Shown: in pieces, positions 1 to 6,580 of the stretch
How the letters are laid out: every line of letters begins with the position of its first letter
How positions within the stretch are numbered: the first letter of the stretch is position 1
Source of the DNA: an uncultured Gammaproteobacteria bacterium
GTDB lineage: Bacteria > Pseudomonadota > Gammaproteobacteria > Arenicellales > UBA868
DNA length: 10,706 nucleotides
Reading direction: 5' to 3'
NCBI GenBank assembly: GCA_913051905.1
Contig: CAJXBY010000084.1
Coordinates: 1 to 10,706, forward strand
The notes under the pieces: generated by a model
Database searches by the model: none
The model's input: the letters and a program-made list of their open reading frames with translations, nothing else
What the model was told of the DNA's origin: nothing
Translations under genes and position numbers: made by a program

Positions 1-116
1 TCACACCTTCGCGGGTGATCTGGCCCGGTCTTTTTATCGCCCTGACAGTGCTGAGTGTCAATTACATCGGAGACGGTTTACGCGACGCACTCGACCCACG
101 TCTGCGCGGGCGCTGA
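1..116 (+). CDS. ABC transporter permease, DppC/OppC type (C-terminal fragment)
   Basis: This is the 3' end of a gene that begins before the window. Reading from base 3, about 37 residues precede a TGA stop at 114-116. They consist of a hydrophobic stretch (the end of the last membrane helix) followed by a tail reading [18 protein letters not shown]. The pattern [14 protein letters not shown] is the usual C-terminus of DppC/OppC-family inner-membrane permeases, which import peptides, opines or other small solutes together with a DppB-like partner, two ATPases and a periplasmic binding protein. Those partners would lie upstream, outside the window. The gene converges on the minus-strand catabolic operon. 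It could import that operon's substrate, but nothing visible proves the link. The family call is firm; the substrate is unknown. Confidence 0.85.
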   Translation, partial: TPSRVIWPGLFIALTVLSVNYIGDGLRDALDPRLRGR

Positions 117-202
117 TTTCTGGATCTCACAATTCTTCAGAACCGGGTTGCTGTAAAACCTTCCTTATAAATCTGGACCGGTTATGGTTAGAAGAGGATG
201 GT
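117..202. other. Convergent intergenic gap
   Basis: These 86 bases lie between the permease stop and the stop of the MttB-like gene. I found no strong rho-independent terminator on either strand. There are only weak inverted repeats: TTCTG/CAGAA at 118-122 and 138-142, and AACCGG/CCGGTT at 141-146 and 178-183, with no clear U-run after either. The 11-mer TCTGGACCGGT at 172-182 recurs in the divergent control region at 6355-6365. Confidence 0.5.
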
Positions 203-1756
203 CTATGGGTTCAAAGTAGCAGCGTCTTGTTGGGTGCGGCGGTTGATAAAGTCGTCGATCGCCTCTTTGCAGTCCAGGGCCAGGGCTGGCGGTTCGAATT
301 CATCCAGCGCTTTGCGTGCAATTCGGTGGGCACGTACCGTGGTATCAACGCTACCGGCTTCCTGCCAGGTCTCGAAGTTTGACCAGTCCGATACCAGCGG
401 TTCGTAGAAAGCCGTCTCATAGCGAGCCAGCGTGTGCTCTGTACCAAAAAAGTGTCCGCCTGGTTCTATTTCGTTGATGGCAGATAGTCCCAGGGTATCC
501 TCGTTGAACTCTACCGGCTTCATCAGCGCGGCAAACATCTGCAGCATCTCGACATCGATGATGAATTTCTCCAATGATGCCGTCAGTCCACCTTCAAGCC
601 AGCCGGCTCCGTGTAGGAGAATGTCACAGCCGCCCATGATGGCACCCCAGCAGGACATCTGTGATTCGTAGGCCGATTGTGCATCCGGTGCATTGGATGC
701 ATTGACATTGGAAGAGCGGTAGGGGAGGCAATAGCGCCGGGCTAGTTGTCCCGAGGCAAAGGCTGCTTTCACATATTCTGGTGTGCCAAAAGCCGGTGCT
801 CCCGACTTCATGTCTACGTTGCTGGTAAAGCCACCGTAGACTACCGGCGCCCCTGGACACACGATCTGCGAAAGCGTGATCCCTGCCAGGGCCTCGGCGT
901 TCTGCTGGGCAAGCGCGCCCGGAAGGGTCACGGGTGCCATGGCTCCGGCAAGAGTAAACGGGGTCAAGATCATCATCTGGCCAGCCCGCGCAAAGTCGAT
1001 GATGCCACTACACATCAACTCATCGAGCTGCAGTGGTGAATTCGCATTGACCACTGTGTAGCAGTGCGGGTTGGCCTCGAATGTATCGCGGTCCATCCCG
1101 TACCCTAAACGCAGAATCTCCAGTGCGTCGGCGACGGCTGATCTGCCACGCGAGTAGATGAAGGTCGGCTTGTCAGTGATCTCGACCACCGAGCGGGTCA
1201 TAAACAGGTGTCGATGGTTGATCGGCACATCCTGCGGTTCGACCAAAGGGGCAGTGAGGTGAATCACATCGTAGACCTGTGCCAGGCGTAGCAGGTTGTC
1301 GAATGCAGCCTGAGTTCCAGCCTGCCGCCCACCTTCGATATCTGAATAATTTGGGGGGCCTCCGACCGTGGCAAAAGCCAGGTTGGTGCCACCAACTTCA
1401 AACCAGCGCTGCTCGCCGCGGCCTCTCATAGTGAAACGCTGAGGTGCGTGCCCGACCTGATCCATTACCAGATCGGGATCAAAACGTACCATGAGATCGT
1501 TCTCGTCCACCTCCGCGCCGGCCTGGCGGTATAGGTTTCGGGCTTCGTGGTTCAATACCTTGATACCTTTCTCACGCAGAATGGTCAGCGAGGTCTGGTG
1601 AATGGCCTCGATCTGATCAGCGCTGAATTCTTCGATAGGCGGGTAGGGGTTCTTCAGGCGCAGACGATCCGGGTCAGGGACCGCTCGGCCTGTTTGACGT
1701 GGGCTGCCGCGGCCACGCCGCCGACTGTTGTTTGGCTGGGACCGTGGAGGGCTCAT
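203..1756 (-). CDS. MttB-superfamily (trimethylamine/betaine-type) methyltransferase, non-pyrrolysine
   Basis: A 517-residue protein matching the MttB superfamily in length and motifs. Members move a methyl group from a tertiary or quaternary amine to a corrinoid protein. Known non-pyrrolysine members demethylate glycine betaine (MtgB), proline betaine (MtpB) or carnitine (MtcB). Visible landmarks are a basic Arg/Ser/Pro-rich N-terminus (1-25), GGPPNYSD (132-139), a conserved core from about 266 to 327 running PFTLAGAMAPVTLPG to APAFGTPE, and the C-terminal GGHFFGTEHTLARYE (433-447) with the following FETWQEAG (461-468). No in-frame TAG interrupts the frame, so pyrrolysine is not used; TAG appears only as the final stop. 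It is the last gene of the operon, 24 bases after the FAD-GcvT gene. The ATG at 1756 lacks a clear Shine-Dalgarno, and no better in-frame start exists between it and the upstream TGA, so coupled translation is likely. The substrate cannot be read from sequence; a betaine is my inference. Confidence 0.88.
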   Translation of the reverse strand: MSPPRSQPNNSRRRGRGSPRQTGRAVPDPDRLRLKNPYPPIEEFSADQIEAIHQTSLTILREKGIKVLNHEARNLYRQAGAEVDENDLMVRFDPDLVMDQVGHAPQRFTMRGRGEQRWFEVGGTNLAFATVGGPPNYSDIEGGRQAGTQAAFDNLLRLAQVYDVIHLTAPLVEPQDVPINHRHLFMTRSVVEITDKPTFIYSRGRSAVADALEILRLGYGMDRDTFEANPHCYTVVNANSPLQLDELMCSGIIDFARAGQMMILTPFTLAGAMAPVTLPGALAQQNAEALAGITLSQIVCPGAPVVYGGFTSNVDMKSGAPAFGTPEYVKAAFASGQLARRYCLPYRSSNVNASNAPDAQSAYESQMSCWGAIMGGCDILLHGAGWLEGGLTASLEKFIIDVEMLQMFAALMKPVEFNEDTLGLSAINEIEPGGHFFGTEHTLARYETAFYEPLVSDWSNFETWQEAGSVDTTVRAHRIARKALDEFEPPALALDCKEAIDDFINRRTQQDAATLNP

Positions 1757-1780
1757 TGAGACGACTGTGACGACGCTGGA

Positions 1781-4192
1781 TCAGGCCCGCATACGATCAC
1801 CAGCCGGGTCCCACGCGGGTTTGGACAGGATAGAGGCTCCCTGACGTCTGCCGACCACATGGACTGAAAGGTCAGCATCGTCGGGGACAGCGCGGTCTAC
1901 CAGGGCCATGGCCAGACTCTTGTCGGTATGATGGCCATAACCGCCTGAGGTGGTAAAGCCGACACGGGTGTCGCCCTGCCACACTGGTTCGTAACTCGAA
2001 GCATCGGCGTCATCGGCATCGATCTCAAGTGTCACGAGACGTTGTGGCGGGTTCCCTTTATCATGTTCTTCCAGGGCAGCAGACCGGCCGATGAAATTCT
2101 GTTTTTCGAAGTCGATCCATCGGTCCATCCCGGTCATGCCGGGCGTACGGTCCTGTGTGAACTCCGCGCTCCAGATACCGAAACTCTTCTCCAGTCGCAG
2201 CGAGTTCAGGGCATAAAAGCCGATTTCGCGCATGTCGCATGACCGGCCGGCTTCGAGCAGGGTTTCGCGCAGGGTAATGTGCTCGGCAGCCGGGCAGTTG
2301 ATTTCGTAGCCCAGTTCACCACACACTGAAAGACGTACCACGTTGGCGCGGATAAGACCGACGTCAACGGCAGCACAGCCCATAAAGCCCAGAGCCTCGT
2401 GACTCAGGTCCTGGTGAGTGAGGCTTGCCAGAACGTCACGTGATCGCGGACCAGCCAGACCGAATCCTACGATCCCGTCAGAGATATCGTGCACCTTGAC
2501 GCCGTCTTCGATGTGATCCTGGAACCACCGCATGTGCCACTGCCGAAGGTAATAGGATCCCATAATCCACCAGCTGCCGTTCCCCCAGTTCAAGAGCGTG
2601 AGGTCGCCTTTGAGTCGTCCACTCGGGGCCAGCATGGGTGCGAGTCTGGCCCGGCCGGGCGTGGGCAGGCGTGATGCCATGAGGTGATCCAGCCAGGTAC
2701 GGGCGTTGGGTCCCGTCACCTGGAATCGAGAAAACCCGCTGATATCGAGCAGCCCGACACGTTCACGTACGGCGGTGCATTCTTCGGCTACGATTGGAAA
2801 CGCGTTGGAACGTCTGAGAGTCGGTGTCTCACTGAAGTCGGGCGATGCGAAAAACAACGGCACTTCCAGTCCCCAACTGCAGCCCCAGTTTGCCCCTGCT
2901 GCTGTCATGGCGTCATAGGCCGGTGCCTTGCGTAGCGGTCGTCCGGCCGGCAGCTGCTCGTTGGGGTAGGTCATGACGAAGCGCCGGGAATAGAACTGGC
3001 CGGTTGTCTGCCGGATGTACTCCCGGTTCGAGGCGAAATCACCGTAACGGGCGATGTCCATTGGCCAGGAGTCGGCTTCGGCTTCACCGTGGATCATCCA
3101 CTCGGCGAGCGTCTTGCCCACGCCACCGCCCTGAAGGAAGCCGGCCATAACACCGCAGGCGAGCCAGTAGTTGGGTACGCCACTAACAGGACCCACCAGT
3201 GGGTTGCCGTCCGGAGAAAAGGTGAAAGCGCCGTTGACCCAGTTCCGGATACCCACTTCCTGCAGTACCGGATAGCGGTTGAACGCCATCTCGAGCTCAT
3301 CTGCAATACGGTCGGTATTTTCCTGAATCAATTCTATACCGTAGTTCCACGGTGCTCCGTCGATGTTCCAGTGCTGGTGATTGATCTCGTAGATCCCGAC
3401 GAGGATACCGTTCTGGTCTTGGCGCATGTAGGTGAAGCCCTCAAGATCGACGGTCATCGGCAGCTCGAAGTCCATGGCCTCAACTTCCGGGATCGTTTCG
3501 GTCAGGAGGTAATGGTGCTCGAGTGGCGACAAAGGCAGATCGAGACCCACCATTCGGCCCACCTGTTTGGCCCATAGGCCTCCGGCATTGATCACGTGTT
3601 CGGCGTGTACGCTCCCTCGTTCTGTTACGACGTCCCAGCTGCCGTCAGGACGCTGGGTCAGGGACTCGACTTTATTGTGTTCAATGACCTCAGCGCCGCG
3701 TTGCTTTGCTGCTGTTGCGTAGGCCTGGACAGTACCGGTGGTATCGACATAGCCCTCTCTGTCGGCCCACAGCCCGCCAAGTACACCGGCCGTATCCATG
3801 ATCGGACAGCTCTCTCTGACCTCTTCGGGTGTCATGAGATAACAGTCGTCGATGCCGACCGTTTGGTATGTCCGGTAGGCCGACTGCAGCCATTCCCAGC
3901 GTTCGGGGGTAGACGCCACACTGATTCCACCGGTCATGTGCAGGCCGATCGACTGGCCGGATTCTTTTTCGATCTCGGCCAGCAGATTGATGGTGTAGGC
4001 CTGCAGGGCAGACATGTTTGGGTCTGCATTCAGCGCGTGTATGCCGCCCGCCGCGTGCCAGGAAGAGCCGGCAGTCAGGACCGATCGCTCGATCAGGCAG
4101 ATATCGGTCCAGCCAAATTTTGCGAGGTGATAAAGCACAGAGCAGCCGACAACGCCGCCACCGATGACGACGGCCTGATAATGGGATTGCAT
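1781..4192 (-). CDS. FAD-dependent dehydrogenase–GcvT fusion (dimethylglycine/sarcosine dehydrogenase type)
   Basis: This 803-residue protein has the full architecture of dimethylglycine/sarcosine dehydrogenases. A DAO-type FAD domain (about 6-365) carries the dinucleotide motif GGGVVG at 11-16. An FAO_M linker (about 370-425) includes GRPLRKAPAYD. A GcvT aminomethyltransferase domain (about 430-690) carries LLDISGFSRFQVTGPNA and GELGYEI (625-631), and a GcvT C-terminal barrel covers about 715-793. TAGSSWHAAGG at 40-50 matches the DMGDH site where FAD is bound covalently to histidine, so His46 is the predicted attachment residue. The family oxidises an N-methyl amine and passes the one-carbon unit to tetrahydrofolate as 5,10-methylene-THF. 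A Shine-Dalgarno GAGAGG (4201-4206) lies 8 bases before the ATG. Placed between a DapA-family lyase and an MttB-like methyltransferase, it probably removes a later methyl group from the same compound. Dimethylglycine, sarcosine and N-methylproline are all possible substrates. Confidence 0.88.
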   Translation of the reverse strand: MQSHYQAVVIGGGVVGCSVLYHLAKFGWTDICLIERSVLTAGSSWHAAGGIHALNADPNMSALQAYTINLLAEIEKESGQSIGLHMTGGISVASTPERWEWLQSAYRTYQTVGIDDCYLMTPEEVRESCPIMDTAGVLGGLWADREGYVDTTGTVQAYATAAKQRGAEVIEHNKVESLTQRPDGSWDVVTERGSVHAEHVINAGGLWAKQVGRMVGLDLPLSPLEHHYLLTETIPEVEAMDFELPMTVDLEGFTYMRQDQNGILVGIYEINHQHWNIDGAPWNYGIELIQENTDRIADELEMAFNRYPVLQEVGIRNWVNGAFTFSPDGNPLVGPVSGVPNYWLACGVMAGFLQGGGVGKTLAEWMIHGEAEADSWPMDIARYGDFASNREYIRQTTGQFYSRRFVMTYPNEQLPAGRPLRKAPAYDAMTAAGANWGCSWGLEVPLFFASPDFSETPTLRRSNAFPIVAEECTAVRERVGLLDISGFSRFQVTGPNARTWLDHLMASRLPTPGRARLAPMLAPSGRLKGDLTLLNWGNGSWWIMGSYYLRQWHMRWFQDHIEDGVKVHDISDGIVGFGLAGPRSRDVLASLTHQDLSHEALGFMGCAAVDVGLIRANVVRLSVCGELGYEINCPAAEHITLRETLLEAGRSCDMREIGFYALNSLRLEKSFGIWSAEFTQDRTPGMTGMDRWIDFEKQNFIGRSAALEEHDKGNPPQRLVTLEIDADDADASSYEPVWQGDTRVGFTTSGGYGHHTDKSLAMALVDRAVPDDADLSVHVVGRRQGASILSKPAWDPAGDRMRA

Positions 4193-4213
4193 GAGATTGT
4201 CCTCTCGGGAAAC

Positions 4214-5134
4214 TCAGGCCGCGTTGCGGGTCGACCCGGAAACAATGGATTGGATAGTCTTGTCCATGGTGGTAATCACGTCCGCAAGAGCCTCTTGGTC
4301 TTCGTTGTTCAAGGGGCTGAGCGGCTTTCTCGGGGGACCGGCGGGCAGGCCGCGCAGAGTCATTCCGTACTTGATGCACTGGCCGAACTGACCGCCCTGT
4401 TCGAGTATCGCCATCAGCGGCAGCATCGCGGCCATGATGGCCCGCCCCTTGTTGAAATCGCTTTCGATGGCACACGCCTGGTACAGCGCCAGATGGGCTT
4501 CCGGCGCAAAGTTGGCACCGGCCGCTACCCAACTGCGGGCACCCCAGGCAAAGAATTCCAAGGCCTGATCATCCATGCCGCAGGACAGAGCAATGGTCGG
4601 ATACCCGTTGGCCAACAGGTGCAGGCGGTTGATGTCTCCGGAGCTTTCCTTGATGGCACAGAAGTTTTTTGACCGGCTTACGATCTGCAGGTAAGTTTCC
4701 CCCATCCCTACACCGGTCCGGCCGGGATAGTTATAGAGAATGATGGGAAGATCGGCGGCCCGGTCTATGGCCAGCGCATGTTCGGCATTCTCGGCTTCCG
4801 TCGGCACAGCGTAGGGCGGTGAGTTGACCATCAGCGCATCCGCGCCGGTCGCACGGGCAGATTCTGCGAGGACCACCGAGTCTTCGGTCCGGATGGCACC
4901 GGTGCCCACGATCAGCGGTAGCCGGCCGGCAATCACATCTTTAGCCAGTTGGGTGAGCTCTATGCGTTCGTCAATGGTCTGTGCATAGTATTCTCCAGTC
5001 GTTCCGGACGTCACAATACCGTGCACACCGGCTTCAATCAGATGCTCGATCACGGCCGCAAAGCCCTGCCGGTCTATGGAGAAGTCGTCGTTGAACGGGG
5101 TGATGACGGGTGTGTAAATGCCTTCGAAATCCAT
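4214..5134 (-). CDS. Dihydrodipicolinate synthase (DapA/NAL) family lyase
   Basis: A 306-residue, single-domain (beta/alpha)8 class I aldolase-family enzyme, the usual length. The Schiff-base lysine is Lys162 in CAIKESSGD. The catalytic tyrosine is Tyr134 in LYNYPGRTG, with Arg139 matching the carboxylate-binding arginine of E. coli DapA. The GTTGE loop is at 44-48, with Thr45 and Thr46 in the proton-relay positions; here it continues YYAQT, unlike typical DapA. Family members share a lysine imine but differ in reaction: dihydrodipicolinate synthase, sialate or keto-acid aldolases, and 1-pyrroline-4-hydroxy-2-carboxylate deaminase of hydroxyproline catabolism. The catabolic neighbours, including a D-hydroxyproline-dehydrogenase-like trimer, make a deaminase or keto-acid lyase likelier than lysine synthesis; this is inference. 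A good Shine-Dalgarno AAGGGAGA (5141-5148) precedes the ATG. The gene follows the enolase-family gene by 27 bases and precedes the FAD-GcvT gene by 21. Confidence 0.85.
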   Translation of the reverse strand: MDFEGIYTPVITPFNDDFSIDRQGFAAVIEHLIEAGVHGIVTSGTTGEYYAQTIDERIELTQLAKDVIAGRLPLIVGTGAIRTEDSVVLAESARATGADALMVNSPPYAVPTEAENAEHALAIDRAADLPIILYNYPGRTGVGMGETYLQIVSRSKNFCAIKESSGDINRLHLLANGYPTIALSCGMDDQALEFFAWGARSWVAAGANFAPEAHLALYQACAIESDFNKGRAIMAAMLPLMAILEQGGQFGQCIKYGMTLRGLPAGPPRKPLSPLNNEDQEALADVITTMDKTIQSIVSGSTRNAA

Positions 5135-5161
5135 TGATGGTCTCCCTTGGAGGGGTTCTGG

Positions 5162-6277
5162 TCAGCTGAATTCAGCGACCGGTGTAAGTGATTCCATTAT
5201 CGGTGTGACACCCAGTCCCGGTGCCTCATCGGCTGTCATGTAACCCTCGGCGACCGCCGGTGCACCCGTGGCGATATCAACTGTAGCGTATTCGTGGAAT
5301 GCCGAAGACTGCAGCTGAAAAGCGCTCGGTGTGGAATGGGCGAGATGGGCGATGGCTGCTGTCGCAATCTCGCCGCCCCAGCTGTCTTCGATATTCATCG
5401 GTAGGCCTAGAGAGATACACAGGTCTCGGACCTGACGCGCACGCGTCAATCCGCCCATACGGCTGATCTTGAGGTTGATCAGGTCCATGGCCCCGTCGTG
5501 ATGTGCCCGCAACACGGCCGCAAGACTGTCCATGCACTCATCCAGTACGAAAGGCAGGTCGGTGTGCCGGCGGACGGCGAGGCACGCCTCGTAGGACAGG
5601 CAGGGCTGTTCGAAATACAGCAGGATGTCGTGTTCACGCGGTAGTTCCTTTATGGCGTCTGCCACAACCAGGGCATCGTGCTGTTTCCAGCCGGTGTTGG
5701 CATCTGCATTCAGTACTTCACCCGGTTCCATGCAGGTTGCGACCTTCTGGATCCTGTTGATGTCCGTCAGCGGGTCTGCGCCCACTTTGACCTGATAGTT
5801 GCGGTAGCCCTGGGCCCGGTATTCTGCGATTCGGGCAGCCATTGCATCCGGGTCGGTGCGGGTCACGACCTTATACAGCTTGACCTTGTCCTGCTGTTTG
5901 CCGCCCAGCAACGTATAGAGTGGTAAGGAGCTGGTCTTGCCCAGAATATCCCAGCACGCCATGTCGATGGCTGATTTGACATAGGGGTGACCCTTCAACA
6001 GCTCATCCATCCGGTCGTTGATGCAGTCGAGCTGGATCGGATCTTGGCCAATGAGTTCAGGGGCCAGGGTGGCGATTCCGGTCCGGACGCCCGCCGCATA
6101 GGCTGGCAGATAGGTCGGCCCCAACGGGCAGCACTCACCTATACCGCTGATCCCGTCATTGGTCTCGATGATGACGACTGTGGTATCAAAGGCACTGTGG
6201 GACTGGGTCGACCAGCTGTAAAACCCTTCCTTCATCGGTAGGTCCGCACGGTAGACCGAGATACGTTCAATTTTCAT
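5162..6277 (-). CDS. Enolase-superfamily (mandelate racemase/muconate lactonizing) enzyme; probable amino-acid epimerase or dehydratase
   Basis: A 371-residue enzyme with a capping domain and a beta-barrel. Acid/base lysines are Lys164 (YQVKVGADPL) and Lys270 (LKISRMGGL). Mg2+ ligands are Asp192 (NADANTGW), Glu223 (FEQPC) and Asp246 (LDECMD), with EDSWGG at 297-302. A catalytic lysine on each side of the barrel is the muconate lactonizing subgroup layout, used for 1,1-proton transfer (epimerases) or syn-elimination. The Q-x-K form at 162-164, GPTY (53-56), GHPYVKSAIDMA (96-107) and the SR-x-GGL segment resemble, from memory, the hydroxyproline-betaine 2-epimerase group (HpbD; related enzymes dehydrate cis-3-hydroxyproline). 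It is the first gene of the operon. The start MKI fits the family, but no clear Shine-Dalgarno precedes it. Exact substrate and reaction are unknown; proline- or hydroxyproline-like compounds are my inference, and dipeptide epimerase is an alternative. Confidence 0.82.
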   Translation of the reverse strand: MKIERISVYRADLPMKEGFYSWSTQSHSAFDTTVVIIETNDGISGIGECCPLGPTYLPAYAAGVRTGIATLAPELIGQDPIQLDCINDRMDELLKGHPYVKSAIDMACWDILGKTSSLPLYTLLGGKQQDKVKLYKVVTRTDPDAMAARIAEYRAQGYRNYQVKVGADPLTDINRIQKVATCMEPGEVLNADANTGWKQHDALVVADAIKELPREHDILLYFEQPCLSYEACLAVRRHTDLPFVLDECMDSLAAVLRAHHDGAMDLINLKISRMGGLTRARQVRDLCISLGLPMNIEDSWGGEIATAAIAHLAHSTPSAFQLQSSAFHEYATVDIATGAPAVAEGYMTADEAPGLGVTPIMESLTPVAEFS

Positions 6278-6580
6278 GGTTACGTTCTGGCTGGGTGTCT
6301 TGTCAATCTGGTAATCGAGACTGGTGTTTCTCTGCGAGGGCTGGAAGTTTATCGTCTGGACCGGTGGCTGTCAGGCCACTTATCTTGTCGATACGGCAAG
6401 GTGGACCGGGCCCAGAACAGGACCTGTGATAGCGGTTCCGGTTCTCATTCCGGTCAGTGCAGGGTATTCATCAGGGTTTTATACTGTGCCGAGAAAAGCT
6501 GTATTCGGTGCTGCAATCGCCCGGGTCCCCGATTGTCAAGGGATCAGGACCGCGCAGGACCTTTGTTCGGAAAACCAAGG
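6278..6580. promoter_or_regulatory. Divergent control region between the two catabolic operons
   Basis: These 303 noncoding bases must hold the promoters of both operons, since both start here and point away. A TATACT hexamer at 6480-6485 is a possible -10 box for the plus-strand operon, but I see no good -35 at the right distance. TGTCAA at 6301-6306 is a perfect TTGACA on the minus strand, yet its -10 would fall against the start codon, so it may be chance. A GTGGC/GCCAC inverted repeat (6364-6379) and the direct repeats TTCCGGT (6436-6442, 6448-6454) and TGGACCGG (6357-6364, 6392-6399) are candidate regulator sites. No regulator gene lies in the window. Confidence 0.5.
6364..6379. promoter_or_regulatory. 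Candidate operator palindrome
   Basis: GTGGC and GCCAC form a perfect five-base inverted repeat around a six-base centre, and the central CTG-T-CAG adds further near-symmetry. It sits about 87 bases upstream of the minus-strand operon start and about 200 bases before the MFS start. It is compatible with a dimeric regulator acting on either or both promoters. Short palindromes arise by chance, so this is only a candidate. Confidence 0.25.

Noticed and set aside
141..183. AACCGG/CCGGTT inverted repeat as a terminator
   Set aside because: The stem is only six base pairs with a loop of about 31 bases and no U-tract follows.
203..205. TAG stop of the MttB-like gene as a pyrrolysine codon
   Set aside because: Readthrough would add only four residues before a TAA, and the protein is already full length with its conserved C-terminal region. 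Pyrrolysine in true MttB is internal.
3690..4532. Minus-strand open frame of 280 codons
   Set aside because: It crosses the DapA/FAD-GcvT junction in another frame on the same strand. The composition is that of an out-of-frame shadow of GC-rich coding DNA.
3596..4672. Long plus-strand open frame of 358 codons
   Set aside because: It lies opposite the FAD-GcvT and DapA-family genes, both with clear conserved motifs. Its translation is low-complexity, Arg/Gly/His-rich and matches no recognisable family.
6401..6580. N-terminal extension of the MFS transporter
   Set aside because: The 60 extra residues are polar and Cys/Arg-rich, while the first transmembrane helix begins right after the ATG at 6581.
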